Under the pieces are notes generated by a model. It was not told the DNA's origin, made no database searches, and saw only the letters and a list, made by a program, of their open reading frames with translations. From positions 434,001 to 498,000 of the forward strand of contig JADDOH010000178.1 in assembly GCA_016648135.1 (NCBI GenBank): a stretch of 64,000 nucleotides of DNA. The letters run 5' to 3'. Shown one piece after another: positions 1 to 11,719 of this stretch. The stretch is from Agrypnia vestita. Taxonomy: Eukaryota; Arthropoda; Insecta; Trichoptera; Phryganeidae. A program made the translations under genes and the position numbers. Numbering within the stretch: position 1 is the stretch's first letter; every line of letters begins with the position of its first letter.

Positions 1-235
1 TACGAATGAAGATATCTTCTTCTTCTTCTTCTTCCTCAGACTCCATCTCTCCACCGCTGGATGCAGGTCTCTTCCATACCCTTCCATTCTTCCCTGTTAT
101 ATGCTTGTTGCAGCCATCTCTTCCCCCCCACAGTACCTATACGTCGGCCCACCTCTTTTGGGATCTTCCGACGCTTATTTTAGTCTCCCAAGGTTTCAGA
201 ATTTCAGAACTCTGGCAGAACTCAGAACTTCAGAA
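1..235 (-). mobile_element. 3' end of a non-LTR retrotransposon (LINE)
   Basis: Read on the minus strand this stretch encodes the decayed C-terminal tail of a LINE polyprotein, with recognisable pieces such as GRMEGYGRDLHPAVERW, and then a (GAA)n tail at positions 10-34. That tail plus a GRP/WADD-type end is a layout common in insect LINEs. Only the 3' end is present and it carries stops, so it is a dead, 5'-truncated copy cut by the window edge. Confidence 0.6.
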
Positions 236-340
236 CTCTGGGAGTCCATCTTGTAGTATCTTGCCTTGTAACATGTCCTACCCGTTGCATGTTTGGTTGA
301 AGATATCATGGTTCAAAATATTTATATGTACGTTCTAAGA

Positions 341-1003
341 ACACAATTATTGGATTTGTCAATTCTGGAATTATTATTTAGTTTTAGTCCACTCCATCGT
401 ACAACGTTATTAGCCTTGTTTCGTGACCACCGGGAGCCAGACGCGAAATGATTTTGATTGGTCGAAACTAACATCCGACGTATTCTGTGCCAACCGCTAG
501 CCAGGATTTAAACTTTTGAAAAATCCACCCAGTTTTGACAGTTGGCAAGCGTGTGTGCCGGTGTCCTTTTCTTTTGAGAACTAACATTATTTTTCATGTT
601 ATATCCGAATCCGACGTAGACGCAGTATCAATTCACATCAGCCTTTCGGAATAATAGACAAATCTATCTGTTCCGGATTCGACGAAGCCGGGAGAATTGG
701 AGATTGAATCCGCACTCGACGTACTAGGAAAAAGCTGTAAGTACGATTTGTCAGCTGTAGACGTAGTTAGCTTTGGCCTAGTGTATTTCGCACGTCAGGA
801 GATCAGTCATTATCGGCGGAGATTGGTAGCGATTTCGTCCGTCATCGCACAAGCCTCATATATCTTTCTTATTCTGATATTCCTCACGCGATACCTCGCT
901 ATCATATTGCTCGCTATCATCTTCAGTGTCTTAATCTCCCAAGTCCTTAATGTTAATTTAGTCCTGATTATGTCTGCCTTTACTTCAACGCCGTATATTA
1001 ACA
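341..1003. other. No recognised gene
   Basis: A 105-codon open frame at 697-1014 (+) is hydrophobic in its second half, but it begins without a clear start context and runs straight into a palindrome. I recognise no family in it. Nothing else in this stretch is assignable. Confidence 0.3.
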
Positions 1004-1075
1004 GAGTAAGATAAGAATCTATAAAGCATGCGTAAGACCAATCTTACGCATGCTTTATAGATTCTTATCTTACTC
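1004..1075. repeat. 72-bp perfect hairpin (34-bp arms, 4-nt loop)
   Basis: Positions 1004-1037 are exactly the reverse complement of 1042-1075, with CCAA as the loop. The arm begins GAGTAAGATAAGAATC and ends GCATGCGTAAGA. No mismatch is visible. Confidence 0.95.
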
Positions 1076-1118
1076 CATTCATTTCATGGTCGTTCATTTA
1101 CAATTAACGTTAATATTA

Positions 1119-1321
1119 TAGTTACGTTGGTGCAGTCCCTCTTACAGTATGGTATTATTAGTTGGGGAGTGGCTTGTAAGTCCACCGTACAGCCATTAAT
1201 CATAATGCTAAAAATAATTATTAAAACGTTTCTCACAAAACCTTATGACTATCCTACTGTAAATATATTTCAAGAATTAAAGTACCGTCACTCACAAAAA
1301 TATGCGAAACAAACTCCCTAA
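1119..1321 (+). mobile_element. LINE reverse-transcriptase C-terminal fragment
   Basis: The plus-strand frame reads VQSLLQYGIISWG, the 'Q/S-hydrophobic-YGI-WG' block that follows the thumb of LINE reverse transcriptases. It continues with a basic segment and stops at 1321. Upstream reverse-transcriptase motifs are missing, so this is a 5'-truncated remnant. Confidence 0.6.
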
Positions 1322-2215
1322 GCCAAAACAAAGAATATTTTATAAATTAATCTCTCCCCTTAGACTGTAGAAGACTGTATAAGTAGTAGACATAGAACAA
1401 AGGGACAAATAAAGATACCATCTTTAAGAACCACCATGGCATAACATCATTATACATACTTGGAAGTTAAATAGTACAATATTCAACAAATTTCAAGAAA
1501 GGAACATTCCAAAATACGAACAGTTTAAGAAAGAAGTCAAATCCTTGATTTTCGACAACGATAAATCGTAACATTGCCCACGTATCTCAAATGGTTTTTG
1601 TATAATAAAAAAAATAATACTACTTCTAAATGGTTTCTGCTTTGGCTCGTTATGGGGAGAATAATGTCTGTAAAAATGTTGTAAAATATAATCAAATTAT
1701 TATAAAAAAAATGTTTCAATAAATAAAGAATATATAAATAAATATTACATTCTTCCATTGGCATTGGGTGAATATACGCTGTGAAGCAATAAAATAAATG
1801 TTTGAAATTGAACAGTTTCAGATCCCAGATATAAAAGCTCTTGTCTCATTCCACGGATACCACAGAACTATCGAGCTATTGATCTCGCGTAAAAGGGTAG
1901 GATTAATCAAAAGTAAGTCCTCTGCATGTGCTACTCGCGATCCCTTTCAAACTAATTTAATTAAAACTTAAATTAGGTAAATCCGTTAGTGGATACTGGC
2001 TTCACCGTGATCGGCCTCTGCGGCATTTATCACGAATCGTTATAAAAATTGTGTTATTTTCTAACGGCGTCGACGTCTCGGCCGTAAAGGCGCCTTTATT
2101 TTTACAGCTTTCAAGTATCAAATAAAAGATATTGCAAAGATCGTTTCGCGTGTTATTAGTTTTCTCGCTATTTCTTGGTTGGTGTGATTATTATTTTTAA
2201 ATTTTTTACCATTGT
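1322..2215. other. No recognised feature
   Basis: AT-rich DNA. I see no conserved protein segment or clear repeat boundary here. Confidence 0.3.
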
Positions 2216-2330
2216 GACAAGCCAGAAAAATACTCTGGCTGTGATAAAGGTGTATTTTTACCACATCGGGAATCAAACACGGTACCTCGATATGAAAAGT
2301 CGATAACATACCCTACGCAATATCATCATA
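2216..2330 (-). repeat. Degenerate tRNA-like SINE head
   Basis: On the minus strand a box A-like segment (TTGCGTAGGGTATGTTATCG) is followed about 25 nt later by a box B-like GTGTTTGATTCCCG. This is the spacing of an RNA polymerase III tRNA-derived promoter. No intact acceptor stem is visible, so it is a SINE remnant rather than a tRNA gene. Confidence 0.4.
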
Positions 2331-3687
2331 ACGAGTACCTCTACATCCCTTCGTGCCTTCTCCCTTGAGACAAACATAACTAAAGGTCGATGATACAAAA
2401 TAATTTGGTGACTTTGTCGAGATACCCGCGCACATTTTACCACTTTTATCTTCTTTATATGTAAACAGTTGACTATTCGTCACCTGGGAATTAATAATCT
2501 AGATTGGCCTAAAACTAAGGTGTCCTGGACAAACAGCGCCGCCCGATTGCATCAACAATCTCCGTTACTCTCCCGGTTTTTTTTATATATAAAGATGTTT
2601 ATTTTCACCAAAGAGCACACGTTCAACGAAAAATAACTCGAAAGAAAGCGGGCAACGTAGCGCAAGTCTGATTAGGACACTTATTTTGTCTTTTAAATGA
2701 TCTAGAATTCTTGTTCCTGCCTTTTTTCTTTCTGCTCTTGTCTAGAGCGATACAATTTACGTGAGTGGTATCCTATGTACTTTGGAATAGAGTACCAACA
2801 ATACGCTACAGTTAGAAACTGCAAACGAAAAGAGAGAGAGTAGAGAACGTACACCACGGGTCACTAACAAGCCCCAATTGACCCCCATGACCCGAGACCA
2901 TCTGCATCGCGGAACGGTCAAGCACCGGAAGATCATCTCTTCCTTTTCCCAAACCGATAGAGAGATGAGGAAAATACGAGAGACAGACATTAATAATGAT
3001 GCTTATATCTAAGCATATCAATTAAGCCTTCTTTCCTTTCCTTTGCAAATCTGGACCTCATTTACTACGACGTACAACGAGGCTCCAGTTTTTTTTCACT
3101 TGATCTATCTATTTTGTCCCAGACTGAAATCTTGCTCTTCGTCATTGTATATTTCCAGTGATCACTAATTTCTCCAAGGTATTCCTTGTTTGTATTATTT
3201 TTTTCCTGTATGTTGTGAAGGTACACCTTTGAGTTAGGTGTTCCAGTTATGTTTAGAAATATTCATTTCTCTCCATTACATAGATAGTGTATGACGCCAA
3301 ATTCCTTTCCATACTCATGGTCTAAGTACATTTCTATTTTATTGGTTTATATCACAGGAATGATCTCAATCAACACCCAAAACTGAACCCAGTTGAAAAA
3401 TTACGGGAAAAGAAACAAGACCAGATAATAAATGCTAGAAATATTTGGAACACATTTGGCGACTACAAAATGAAGAACAGTACTACAGTACTACAGAAAC
3501 AAAAAAATAACTCGTGTCCAGGACTTTCTTTGGTAATAAATTAAAATTAATAAATTTCTAATGTTTTCTTTTGTATTCCATAGCCACGTCTCATAGACAC
3601 CCAATTTTTTGTTTCTGTTCGGGAGTTTTGATTTTAAGAACTTTCTCGGGGAAGCTACAGCTCTAAAATCAGTTTTGGACAGTATAA
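2331..3687. other. No recognised feature
   Basis: AT-rich sequence with short overlapping open frames only. Nothing in it matches a family I can name. Confidence 0.3.
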
Positions 3688-4189
3688 TCAATATATATAT
3701 AAAGAAACCCATGTTTCCCTACCCGCCAAGTTTTCTCCACAACCAGCCACAACCACCCAACGGTGGTTATGGTGGTAGATAGCCCTTAGTGTCACATCGA
3801 AAATATGCGAGTTTGGTGGGGGTGGCTGTGCGTGGGTGGGAGTGGGTGACGAAAATTTGCTTTCTAGCACATTGTTTTGTTATGGAAAGGCCGCAAATAC
3901 TTCAGATTGTTTCAAAATTGGCGCGCTGACCGTGTTGGTGAGTTTAGAAGGATCCGGAAAACCTTCTCTAGAAAGTTCTGGAAGGAGAAGGTTCTAGAAA
4001 ATTCCCGAAAATTCTATAAGGTTCTAAACTGCGTGGCGGAATGTGTCGGTGTGTCTAGAAGGTTCCTATACTTTCGAATTTCTTGAAAGTTCTGGAAGGA
4101 GAATATTCTGGAAAGTTCACGAAAGTTCTATGACGATCCAAACAGTGTTCTAAAAATCTACGCGTGCGAAGCCGCGCCGGCAAAGCTAG
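3688..4189 (+). mobile_element. Non-autonomous Helitron-like element
   Basis: It starts TCAATATATATATAAAG, close to the TC(T)ATATATATAAA start of insect Helitrons. It ends with the GC hairpin GCCGCGCCGGC a few bases before CTAG (4186-4189). The flanking bases are A (3687) and T (4190), as expected for Helitron insertion between A and T. The 502-bp interior has no open frame. It holds diverged direct repeats of a motif such as GTTCTGGAAGGAGAA at about 3960-4110. Confidence 0.65.
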
Positions 4190-4870
4190 TATATAATATT
4201 TTTCGAGAACCAGCTATTTTCTGGTCGTTTAAAAACGACCGTAATACCAAAACATATTATTTTTTGTAACTATTTTCATTCATGTTCGGAGATTGTTCTC
4301 CGCTGTACGGCGAACGCAACAAATACATTTTCAAGTGTTTCTCCCTTAATGAAAGCCTCCGTCCGATAAATGCTTGTTTCCGGTTCGCGGGCTCTACTGC
4401 GGAAATAAATGCTAACAGGCTCGGCTTTTCAGACTCCTTGAATGAAAAATCATACTTGCCCTCGAAGTGTTTCATGAATACCTGAAAGCCCAGCCGCCTT
4501 TTGGTAACTTTCGAAATTATAATACTTTTTCTTTCGCGGGAAACACACTTTTCAGAAATTAACGTTTTAATGATATTAAAAAGTTATCTTTTTCATTTTT
4601 CGAATGTAATACTTTCACATTCGAACCATTTGGCTATTACTTTGATTATTTGACTGAAAGAAAACATTGAAAATAACATTTTTGCCAGTCTTAGATTATC
4701 TTCATTGTCAATCTAGATAAGTTTTTGTAAACAACTCAATATCAGGCGCGTGAAGTGAGTACACTGAAGCATGATTTTAACGCAGATATATATTTTGGAA
4801 AAAAGCATCGAAATCGTATAAATACGTGAGAGAATATTATGGTGTTTTAAAATCTGAATAATATTGTCAC
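4190..4870. other. No recognised gene; possible old repeat
   Basis: Positions 4257-4485 are open on both strands for about 70 codons, which is more likely composition than coding. The remainder is AT-rich with nothing assignable. Confidence 0.3.
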
Positions 4871-5095
4871 GGATTCGTGGCTGTGGGAGGTAAATAAAAC
4901 AGTGGAAATTAATTAACGATTTATTAATTATTTTAAAATATTCACAAAGTCACTGGACAAGAATTTAGTTGGAGCACCGTTGTTAAAGCCTAGGTAGGCT
5001 GTTGGGGTCGGCTCTTCTCGTTCTCAGGCTGTATCTTCTTCGGTTCTAGGTATCGCTTTCATCCAGGCCGTTTCTCTGTAGGATTTTGGAGCATT
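4870..5095. repeat. Interspersed repeat shared with 18600-18690 and 9845-9900
   Basis: The block GGAAATTAATTAACGATTTA followed by CAAAGTCACTGGAC recurs, diverged, at about 18608-18680. The following block around 4990-5055 is the reverse complement of 9847-9900 (GAGCCGACCCCAACAG core). Three partial copies of one dispersed element are therefore present. Its class, possibly a retrotransposon LTR, cannot be fixed from the sequence. Confidence 0.5.
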
Positions 5096-5430
5096 GAGTC
5101 ATCCAGGAATTCTTTTATTTTCCTCTGGATTACCTTTAGTTGTGTCGGTGTTTATCCCCGTAAACACCCCAACATAACGAAAAAATGTGCATCGTACGCA
5201 TGGCTTACGCAAACTAATTCGATTGTCTTTCTTAAAAGAAAAGAGTTCTACATTTTTTTCAATTGTTTGAGCAACTTTGTAGATTGACATTTTAAAAAAT
5301 TAATTTTATTATTTGTTTTAATCTACTTATATTTGATTAATTACACCTACATGTTTCGGAAAAATCTTTCCATCATCAAGGTGTTTTATATATGTCAAAA
5401 TATCAAAATAAATTATGTCTTTTGTTTTGG

Positions 5431-5495
5431 TTTTCTATATTATATTATATTTTCTATATTATATTTTCTATATTATATTTTCTATATTATATTGT
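5431..5495 (+). repeat. AT-rich minisatellite, 14-bp unit
   Basis: The unit TTTTCTATATTATA is repeated about four times almost without change. Confidence 0.85.
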
Positions 5496-6238
5496 TGCTG
5501 AAGTTCTTGATTACACAAAATTATTGGAAAAAATTTAAGAATTAGACAAGTATTTAAATTTAATTGATTATTAATAATATTTTGTTTACTTTTACGTGCT
5601 TTACTAATTCCTAATGATTCTAAATTACTCAATTTTAGACCAAGAATTATTTATGTATAAAATATAAATCCTAAATCTTTATCAAAACCGTGATCATTTT
5701 CTAATAAATGATTTGCAAATTCAGAAAAACCATTTTTTTTAGAGTTCTACCAGAAAATTACACGCGGAAATGCAATTTTTGATTACTATTAAAATTCGAA
5801 AGTTGAGAAACATGAAACTCTCTAATGTACAAATACTCCTTCACGAAAAAGTATTGCAAGAAGAAAAATATCACATTTAGCTTCATCTCAAATACTCGTA
5901 AATATCACGTTCAAAAATATGTTCAAGTTCTGAAACTTACCTTCGAGGTTGCGCAATGTTTACGGGAGCCTGTTTGCTTAAAGAAACTCATTAAGAAATA
6001 ATATTATACCTTCCCAGGCAAGCATCTCACCGGCGCGGTCTTACGAGAAATCTCTATCGACGTCGGAATAAAATTTATTTCAAGTAATTTATTTGATTTC
6101 TTTGCAGCGATTGCCTAAATAAACACATTTAAAATATACTTCTCATCCTGTTTCTATCAAAAACAGATTTCGCTTGTTTCACGTTCCATCCGCATCTAAT
6201 CCCAAATGCAATTTTTCTTAAGAATCTCCGACGACGAA
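5496..6238. other. No recognised feature
   Basis: AT-rich sequence without a recognisable gene or element end. Confidence 0.3.
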
Positions 6239-6348
6239 GAGGTCTATAAAAAGAAACACAACAACAAAGAGGTCTATAAAAAGAAACACAACAACAAAGA
6301 GGTCTATAAAAAGAAACACAACAACAAAGAGGTCTATAAAAAGAAATC
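6239..6348 (+). repeat. 30-bp minisatellite with TATA-like units
   Basis: Close to four identical copies of a 30-bp unit containing GAGGTCTATAAAAAGAAACA. Each unit carries a TCTATAAAAAG string. The minus-strand open frame over it (repeating CCCVSFYRPL) is a by-product of a unit length divisible by three. Confidence 0.9.
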
Positions 6349-6527
6349 TGCTTGTTAACGGCTACCGCTACGTAACCGTTATCGCATACTTTGCTACAGC
6401 AGTAATGCAGAAAAATAACAATACAAAAATAAACTTGAATTATTCGAAAAATAACTGCTCGATGGTCTCTCAAAATGGAGAGGCAGTTAAAACATTCCGG
6501 AAATATATTTAGGACCTTTAACCTGCG

Positions 6528-6800
6528 TCTTTTTATTCAAATAATTTATGCGAATTCGAATGCAACGTTGTGTCAAAAAGAACTTTAGGAGATTTATGAT
6601 TTTGGACAATCGAAAATTTACATTTTTATTTATATAAATTATTAGTAGTTAGGTATATGAAAACAAATTAGGTATACAAAAAAATTCTCGTAATCGAATG
6701 CAACGTTGTGCCAAAACTTCAAAGCAATCGGTGAAGAACTTTCCGAGATTATCGATTTTGTACAAACGAACATCTACATTTTTATTTATATAGATGTTGC
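6528..6800 (-). mobile_element. Two Helitron-type 5' ends in tandem
   Basis: On the minus strand, TCTATATAAATAAAAATG at about 6793 starts a segment of about 105 bp that ends near a GCACAACGTTGCATTCGA block. A diverged second copy lies at 6528-6645. The TCTATATA(A)ATAAAAATG start is typical of insect Helitrons. No matching 3' end is recognised nearby, so these are truncated or nested. Confidence 0.5.
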
Positions 6801-7915
6801 AATTTTTTTCTAAAGTACCCGATATTGAAAGACATATTTACTCACTTGCGATTTAATCGAAATATAAAAATTGACAAAATTAAAATGTATTGATTTATGG
6901 CACAAGGGACTAAAAATTATTTTGAATTACGAATTACCGCAGTTTTCGAATTGTCGAGATTAATATACCATTAAACTAACATTTTGGGAAATGTGGGCTT
7001 AAAACGTCCGATGACGAACTATGACAATATTAATTACACCTGATGATGATGCTCCTCTAGAAACCACAGTAGTTATAGTGTCCGTCTTGATCGGCAAGAT
7101 TTTAGTGGTCACTAAAAGAAGTTCATTTTTTATAATGGTATTTCTTAATTTATTAACAGCAACTCAATGTGCTACAAGTACACACCAAATTTCATCAGTA
7201 AAATTTATCGATTTTATTCAGAAACTTTAAATATGTGAAAAATAGATGAGGCTCCTTGATTAACCTTCGATAGGACACCATATCATTGCTTCTTATTACA
7301 TTAATTCCTAGATAATTAAAATGTTCATATATAAACTGATTGGTCTCTAAAGATGATTCTATGAGGGAGTAAAAAATATATAAATACGATATTTAAGGGA
7401 TGTTTATCTTATTCTTTTTTTTGTTTGTTTAGACAACCCCGCTTTTAGTCGTCACAATATAATATTTGTGCCACGTAACATTATAAATTGCTTTTTCCCG
7501 ATATTCCAGATCTCGCTCATTAAATCCACGAGTTTCTCCTTTGTACACACCGCCCAGGTCTGTAAATATTTTTTGAGCTTATCCGAAAAATTCATCTAGC
7601 CTCTCGCTTGGCTGTACCTCTCTGAGAAAATAAACGTTACGTCCGCTTCCTTTGATTATCCTTGCGAAGAGATTTATTATTCTTTATTATTTTATTGTAA
7701 ACTAAAGGTACATGTCTGGCTGGATTAAATGCCTTTACTGGGGAGACATTTTCCCAGTAACTTAATTTTATTGAATAGTACCTTGGGGAGGGCGGCGGGA
7801 ATACATTGGCCGCCATTTGGGAACAAGTCGTTTCTCTCGTTTAAGTAATCAATTTTTAGTCTGATCGACTTATACGCCCCATCGAGGTCATCAAGACACA
7901 GTGCATTATTCTATT
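6801..7915. other. No recognised gene
   Basis: A 69-codon open frame at 7021-7230 has no family signature. The rest is noncoding by appearance. Confidence 0.3.
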
Positions 7916-8275
7916 ATAGTGGAAATGTCAGAACTAATGCATTAGCAAACTCTGTAATTCCCAGATTACACTCATTAGGGAATGAACATGCAGAGGCGGC
8001 TGACATTTTTGCTGATAATATAACTGTGTATAGGACAAATCTGATACAATTCTTTACATGTCATTGAAATGGAAATAGATGATAAATTTTTCTGTTTTGT
8101 TATTTTATCTGTCTTATGTTTTTCTGTATTATTATTTTACCTTTTATTATTATTTTATAATAATAGTTAAAAGGTATTATTATTTTATGTGTCTAATGTT
8201 ATTTTTTTAAATTTATATTCTGTATATTTGTAAAAGCCCATAAGGGCGTTAAATAAATAAATAAATACAATTCCC
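7916..8275 (+). mobile_element. LINE 3' end with GTAAAAGCC...AAATAAATAA tail
   Basis: The plus strand encodes the LINE C-terminal segment NSVIPRLHSLGNEHAEAADI. It is similar to the NSLVPRIHRLGNNYTNIADV end of the copy at 19.9-20.5 kb. About 200 bp later comes the 3' tail TGTAAAAGCCCATAAGGGCG with an (AAAT)n run. The same tail recurs at 19.8, 42.1 and 43.3 kb. It is 5'-truncated. Confidence 0.65.
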
Positions 8276-8439
8276 TTCATATGAACCCGAGTTTTATTTG
8301 ATGTAATTAACATCTTCCGTGTGAAGATATTACAGGGAGCATGACTCGTAAATCTATCAGAAGGTGCGTAATTTTAATATGCTAAGGGGGCTCGCCTCTA
8401 TTTGGACTCCCTTCAGTGATCAATTTGTGAATAGCAAGT

Positions 8440-8756
8440 ATCGCAGTTTTATATATATGATATCCCATCGCAATTATAATAATTTCGTTGTCTATCTGTC
8501 CGTCCGTCCGTTCGCCCGTTTATCTGTCTGTTTATCTATCTGTCACCGCAATTTCTTCATAGTAAAAAAAATATTTTTTACGAATTTTTTTACAGTAAAA
8601 AAAATTCCAAATTTTCTTTTGAAATTTTTTCGAAAAAAAAAATTTTTACGGAAAAAAGATTTTTTTACACGAATTTTTTTTAAATAAAATACATAATACT
8701 TATTCCTTAGGAACCGACATGTAAAAGTAACGTCATTTTTGGCGGGTTACAGCTAG
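8440..8756 (+). mobile_element. Helitron-like element, family H (no tRNA-like core)
   Basis: A TTTCGTTGTCTATCTGTCC head with (GTCC)n is followed by an AT-rich interior. The 3' end is a hairpin (CGTCA-TTTT-TGGCG), then GGTTACAG and CTAG at 8753-8756, then a host T. The same head and tail flank two other copies at 45.6 and 49.3 kb. The exact 5' end is not clear. Confidence 0.6.
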
Positions 8757-8884
8757 TATAATTAATAAGTAGTGCGTACTAATGTTTCGTTGTCAAATTT
8801 TCCCCGTAATCTTATATGGGGTAGAGGCACGATACTGAATCAAGAATTTATCATATGACGTCTCTGTAGACGTATACTGAATAT

Positions 8885-9165
8885 TTTCTGGGTGGATAGA
8901 GTTACGAATGTTAAAATCTGCAGTCCATTGAGAGGACCAAGTCTTAATCAACTCATCATCCACAATTGCATAACTCGCGGCACTGGTACCAGCTTAACTG
9001 CTGGTACTGGGACTGAGTCATTCCGTACGGCGGCGGCGGCGAAAAGAGTCATGATCGCCAATATAAGTGCTGACCTTCGATACGAGAAGGCACTAAAAGA
9101 AGAAGCTGTAGGCATGCATCCAGATGCATGCCTACTGCTTCTTTAAATAAATAAATAAATGCTAC
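8885..9165 (+). mobile_element. LINE 3' end (GAAGAA tail family)
   Basis: The frame encodes a serine/threonine-rich end with SFRTAAAAKRVMIANI, matching the 'ELFRAA..K..IAMMIANLR' tail of a LINE family also present at 9.93-10.15 kb. It ends in (AAAT)n at 9144-9160. A short palindrome, AGGCATGCATCCAGATGCAT, sits at 9111-9130. Confidence 0.55.
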
Positions 9166-9835
9166 TTTCAGAAAGTAACTGAATTTATTCAGATAAATCA
9201 CAGGACTACTTTCTATGTTCAATCAAGACAATTAATACGCGCGCATCACTGCCTACTGAGCCAAAGCCGAGCCTTTTGCATCAACCCCGTGCAGTATCCA
9301 TACTGACGAATTTGTGGATGCTTTGCTAAGTGAAATTTGTATAAGATCATTAGTTCCTACATCGATTTCATGAAATTGAAAATTCAGTAGCATGCTCGAT
9401 TTAAAAACAATCTTAAGGTTTTCGGAGTTTGCGACGTTTTCAATTTACATTTTGACTGCTCATAAATTAACTGGGTATATCTTCATTATTTTAAACAAAG
9501 TTTAAAGAGCCCTTTGATATGTGCAATTATTTCGTGGGTTTGTTGTTGAGTCCACATTTTAGATAAATGGAGTTGGTAACAATTATGTATCTGTACATGA
9601 ATATCTATGTTTCGAAAAAGTTTGTTGGCCTTCTTATGTCCGTAAAGCAATTTTTTATCTGCTCGATTCTTTTCAGCAAGTAAGCACATAAGACAGAGAC
9701 CACCAGACCAAACGGTAAAGCAAGCAAAGTCTGCAGAACTTCATCGACAGTCATTCAGAGGAAGACCAAAGAATTCCTCGACGACTCGATGCCTCGATGA
9801 CTCTGATGAAAATCCTGCCAAAAACTACCCAGGCC
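9166..9835. other. No recognised feature
   Basis: Nothing assignable. The block at 9845-9900 just downstream is the reverse complement of the repeat at 4990-5055. Confidence 0.3.
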
Positions 9836-9924
9836 TCTGACCAGAACCGAAGGAAATACAGCCTGAGAAAGAGCCGACCCCAACAGTCTACCTAGGCAAT
9901 GAGTTAGGACAGTGCCAGGAAGAA

Positions 9925-10150
9925 GACATACACTTCAGTAAGAATTAAGATAAATTATAGAAAAGCTCATCATCCAGGGGAAAATAAGTGGCGAAAGAAG
10001 GAAGACGCCAAATCTCATGGCTGCATAACTTGAAGGACTGGTATAAGTGTAACTCGACTGAGTTATTCTGTGCGGCCATAAATAAAATCGTAATTGCCAG
10101 AATGATCGCCGACCTCCGATGAGATATAGCACCATATGAAGAAGAGATAG
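9925..10150 (+). mobile_element. LINE 3' end (GAAGAA tail family), second copy
   Basis: In two frames, with stops, the plus strand encodes IIQGKISGERR, then a 'W/LHNLKDWY' block, the 'ELF/ILCGHK' block and an 'ARMIADLR'-like end, and then GAAGAAGAG. It is related to the 8.9-9.15 kb copy but decayed by frameshifts. Confidence 0.55.
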
Positions 10151-10704
10151 AAAAGCTGTTTATATAAGTAACGTATATAGAAGACAGTACATACGTTTAC
10201 GTACACGTTTCTCATATAAATAGCTATGTCTCTGTGAAACTTTAATAATTTATCTAAAATAACAATGACCGAGGGTCAATCACAGAGGTGTGAATAAAAT
10301 CCAGTTATTTTGCTCCCGGAACATACATATGAAAATATTGTTACCTCAGTGGGATATTTCTGCTTTTCCTTTTATACCCCGCGTATTAAGTTTTAGGAAC
10401 TTACTGACTTTTGGCAGAAACCCCACGATTTTATGAAAGTGACTACACGATAATGGATTTCGGTTTATAACTGTACCTAGTCCCAGTAACAATGAGGTTT
10501 CAAGAAATGTGTTAATTGAGTCAGCGGCCTTGTCTGTCAGGTGCGATGTGCGGCTGCCAGAGAGCTTTTGTGCCACGTCATGCCTACGCGTTCCCGAAGA
10601 ACCTTTGCGCTTTAGTTTGGGTTTAAAAATTAATACAGACAACTTTATTTACTCGTCACGTTTCAACTTACCGTCAACCGTCAACAAAGAAGAGAAATAA
10701 CAAC
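10151..10704. other. No recognised gene
   Basis: Open frames of 60-100 codons on both strands here overlap one another and show no family motif. Confidence 0.3.
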
Positions 10705-11207
10705 ACAGTAGAGACTCGATTAACCGGACTAATTGTTGTCGCAAGGCATTCGGATAATCGAAAATCCACATAACCAAATGTATGAATAGAAGCAATTTTT
10801 ATACATTTATACCTACGTATGTATTATTAATTCTAGAAATATAACTTACCTCACCCGCGTACACATAATTCTAGGTGTTTATGAAAAACGTTTTATTAAT
10901 ATCATTTGTCGTGGAAGTACCTACACCATACTTATCAGCTAACTTACGACCGGATTCTCCTTTTGTAATGAATCAATAATATTTATTTTATCTTTAATCG
11001 ATAACTCTCTTACGCTTTGGCATTTTTAAGCACAGACGTGACACAGTGCAGCGAAGAAATTATTGTACCTAACTGTCAAAAATAATAACGAACAGTGATA
11101 GCGCGGGGCGCCAACACAGTTGCGACATGTCGCTGCACGCACGGATCGAACTACTCATTAAGTTATTTGATCGCGGTAGAAAATCCGGATAATCGAGTCG
11201 CTACTGT
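10705..11207 (-). mobile_element. pogo/Tigger-type DNA transposon remnant
   Basis: Terminal inverted repeats read ACAGTAGAGACTCGATTAAC on the left and, reversed, ACAGTAGCGACTCGATTATC on the right. This is the CAGTA...CTCGATTATCCGGA type end of pogo/Tigger elements. The minus strand at 11023-10918 starts MPKRKRV and, after frameshifts, gives LSIKDKINIIDSLQK. That matches the N-terminal CENP-B/psq helix-turn-helix of pogo transposases. The catalytic domain is absent. This is an internally deleted, dead copy. Confidence 0.7.
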
Positions 11208-11269
11208 AAATTATTAGTAATTTGCGTTTCTGGTTCCATCTCGAATGGGCAAATAAACTGTGTGAATGC

Positions 11270-11590
11270 ATTTAAAATACGATTGCTCAGGCAAATGTAT
11301 CAAAGAGTAAAGTGTGACGTATTCAAGCCACCTTCACGGGAATATAAGGCGGCGCTGCTATAAAAGGAGAGAGCGCCAGCTCTCTCTCTCGCTTATTTTA
11401 GCTGGCGCGCAGTTAGCACAAGGTCTTTTTAGAGTCGGTCGACGCATATTTTTCTGTGAATAACCGTTCTGCCTTTTATTTTCTCTCCATATCCCGAGTT
11501 TTCGATTCATACCGACAGATAAGGGAAAAACCGCTATTTTCAATGTGTACACATCTGAGCTCACATACCCTTAGAAAAATGGAGGCACAG
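11270..11590 (+). promoter_or_regulatory. TATA-box region, possibly a solo LTR
   Basis: TATAAAAG at 11359-11366 follows a GC-richer stretch (GGCGGCGCTGC) and precedes a (CT)n tract and a CAGTTAGC initiator-like string. That resembles the U3/R part of an insect LTR retrotransposon or a cellular core promoter. No gene follows, so a solo LTR is more likely. LTR ends were not found. Confidence 0.3.
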
Positions 11591-11719
11591 CCGTATTATG
11601 CTTTAAGCTCTTAAGAGATTACACCACCTCGTGAGCCTAAAATTGAGGAAGAAGAAATTTTGCGAGTTTTTACAAGGATGGTGACTCATTATTATTTTTT
11701 AACGCCACTTATTAAGGTA

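Noticed and set aside
697..1014. 105-codon open frame as a small membrane protein gene
   Set aside because: No start context, no family similarity that I recognise, and it ends inside a perfect hairpin.
4257..4485. Small gene at 4.26-4.49 kb
   Set aside because: Both strands are open over the same bases with no recognisable motif; it is more likely a repeat.
6129..6473. 114-codon minus-strand open frame
   Set aside because: It is held open only by the 30-bp minisatellite.
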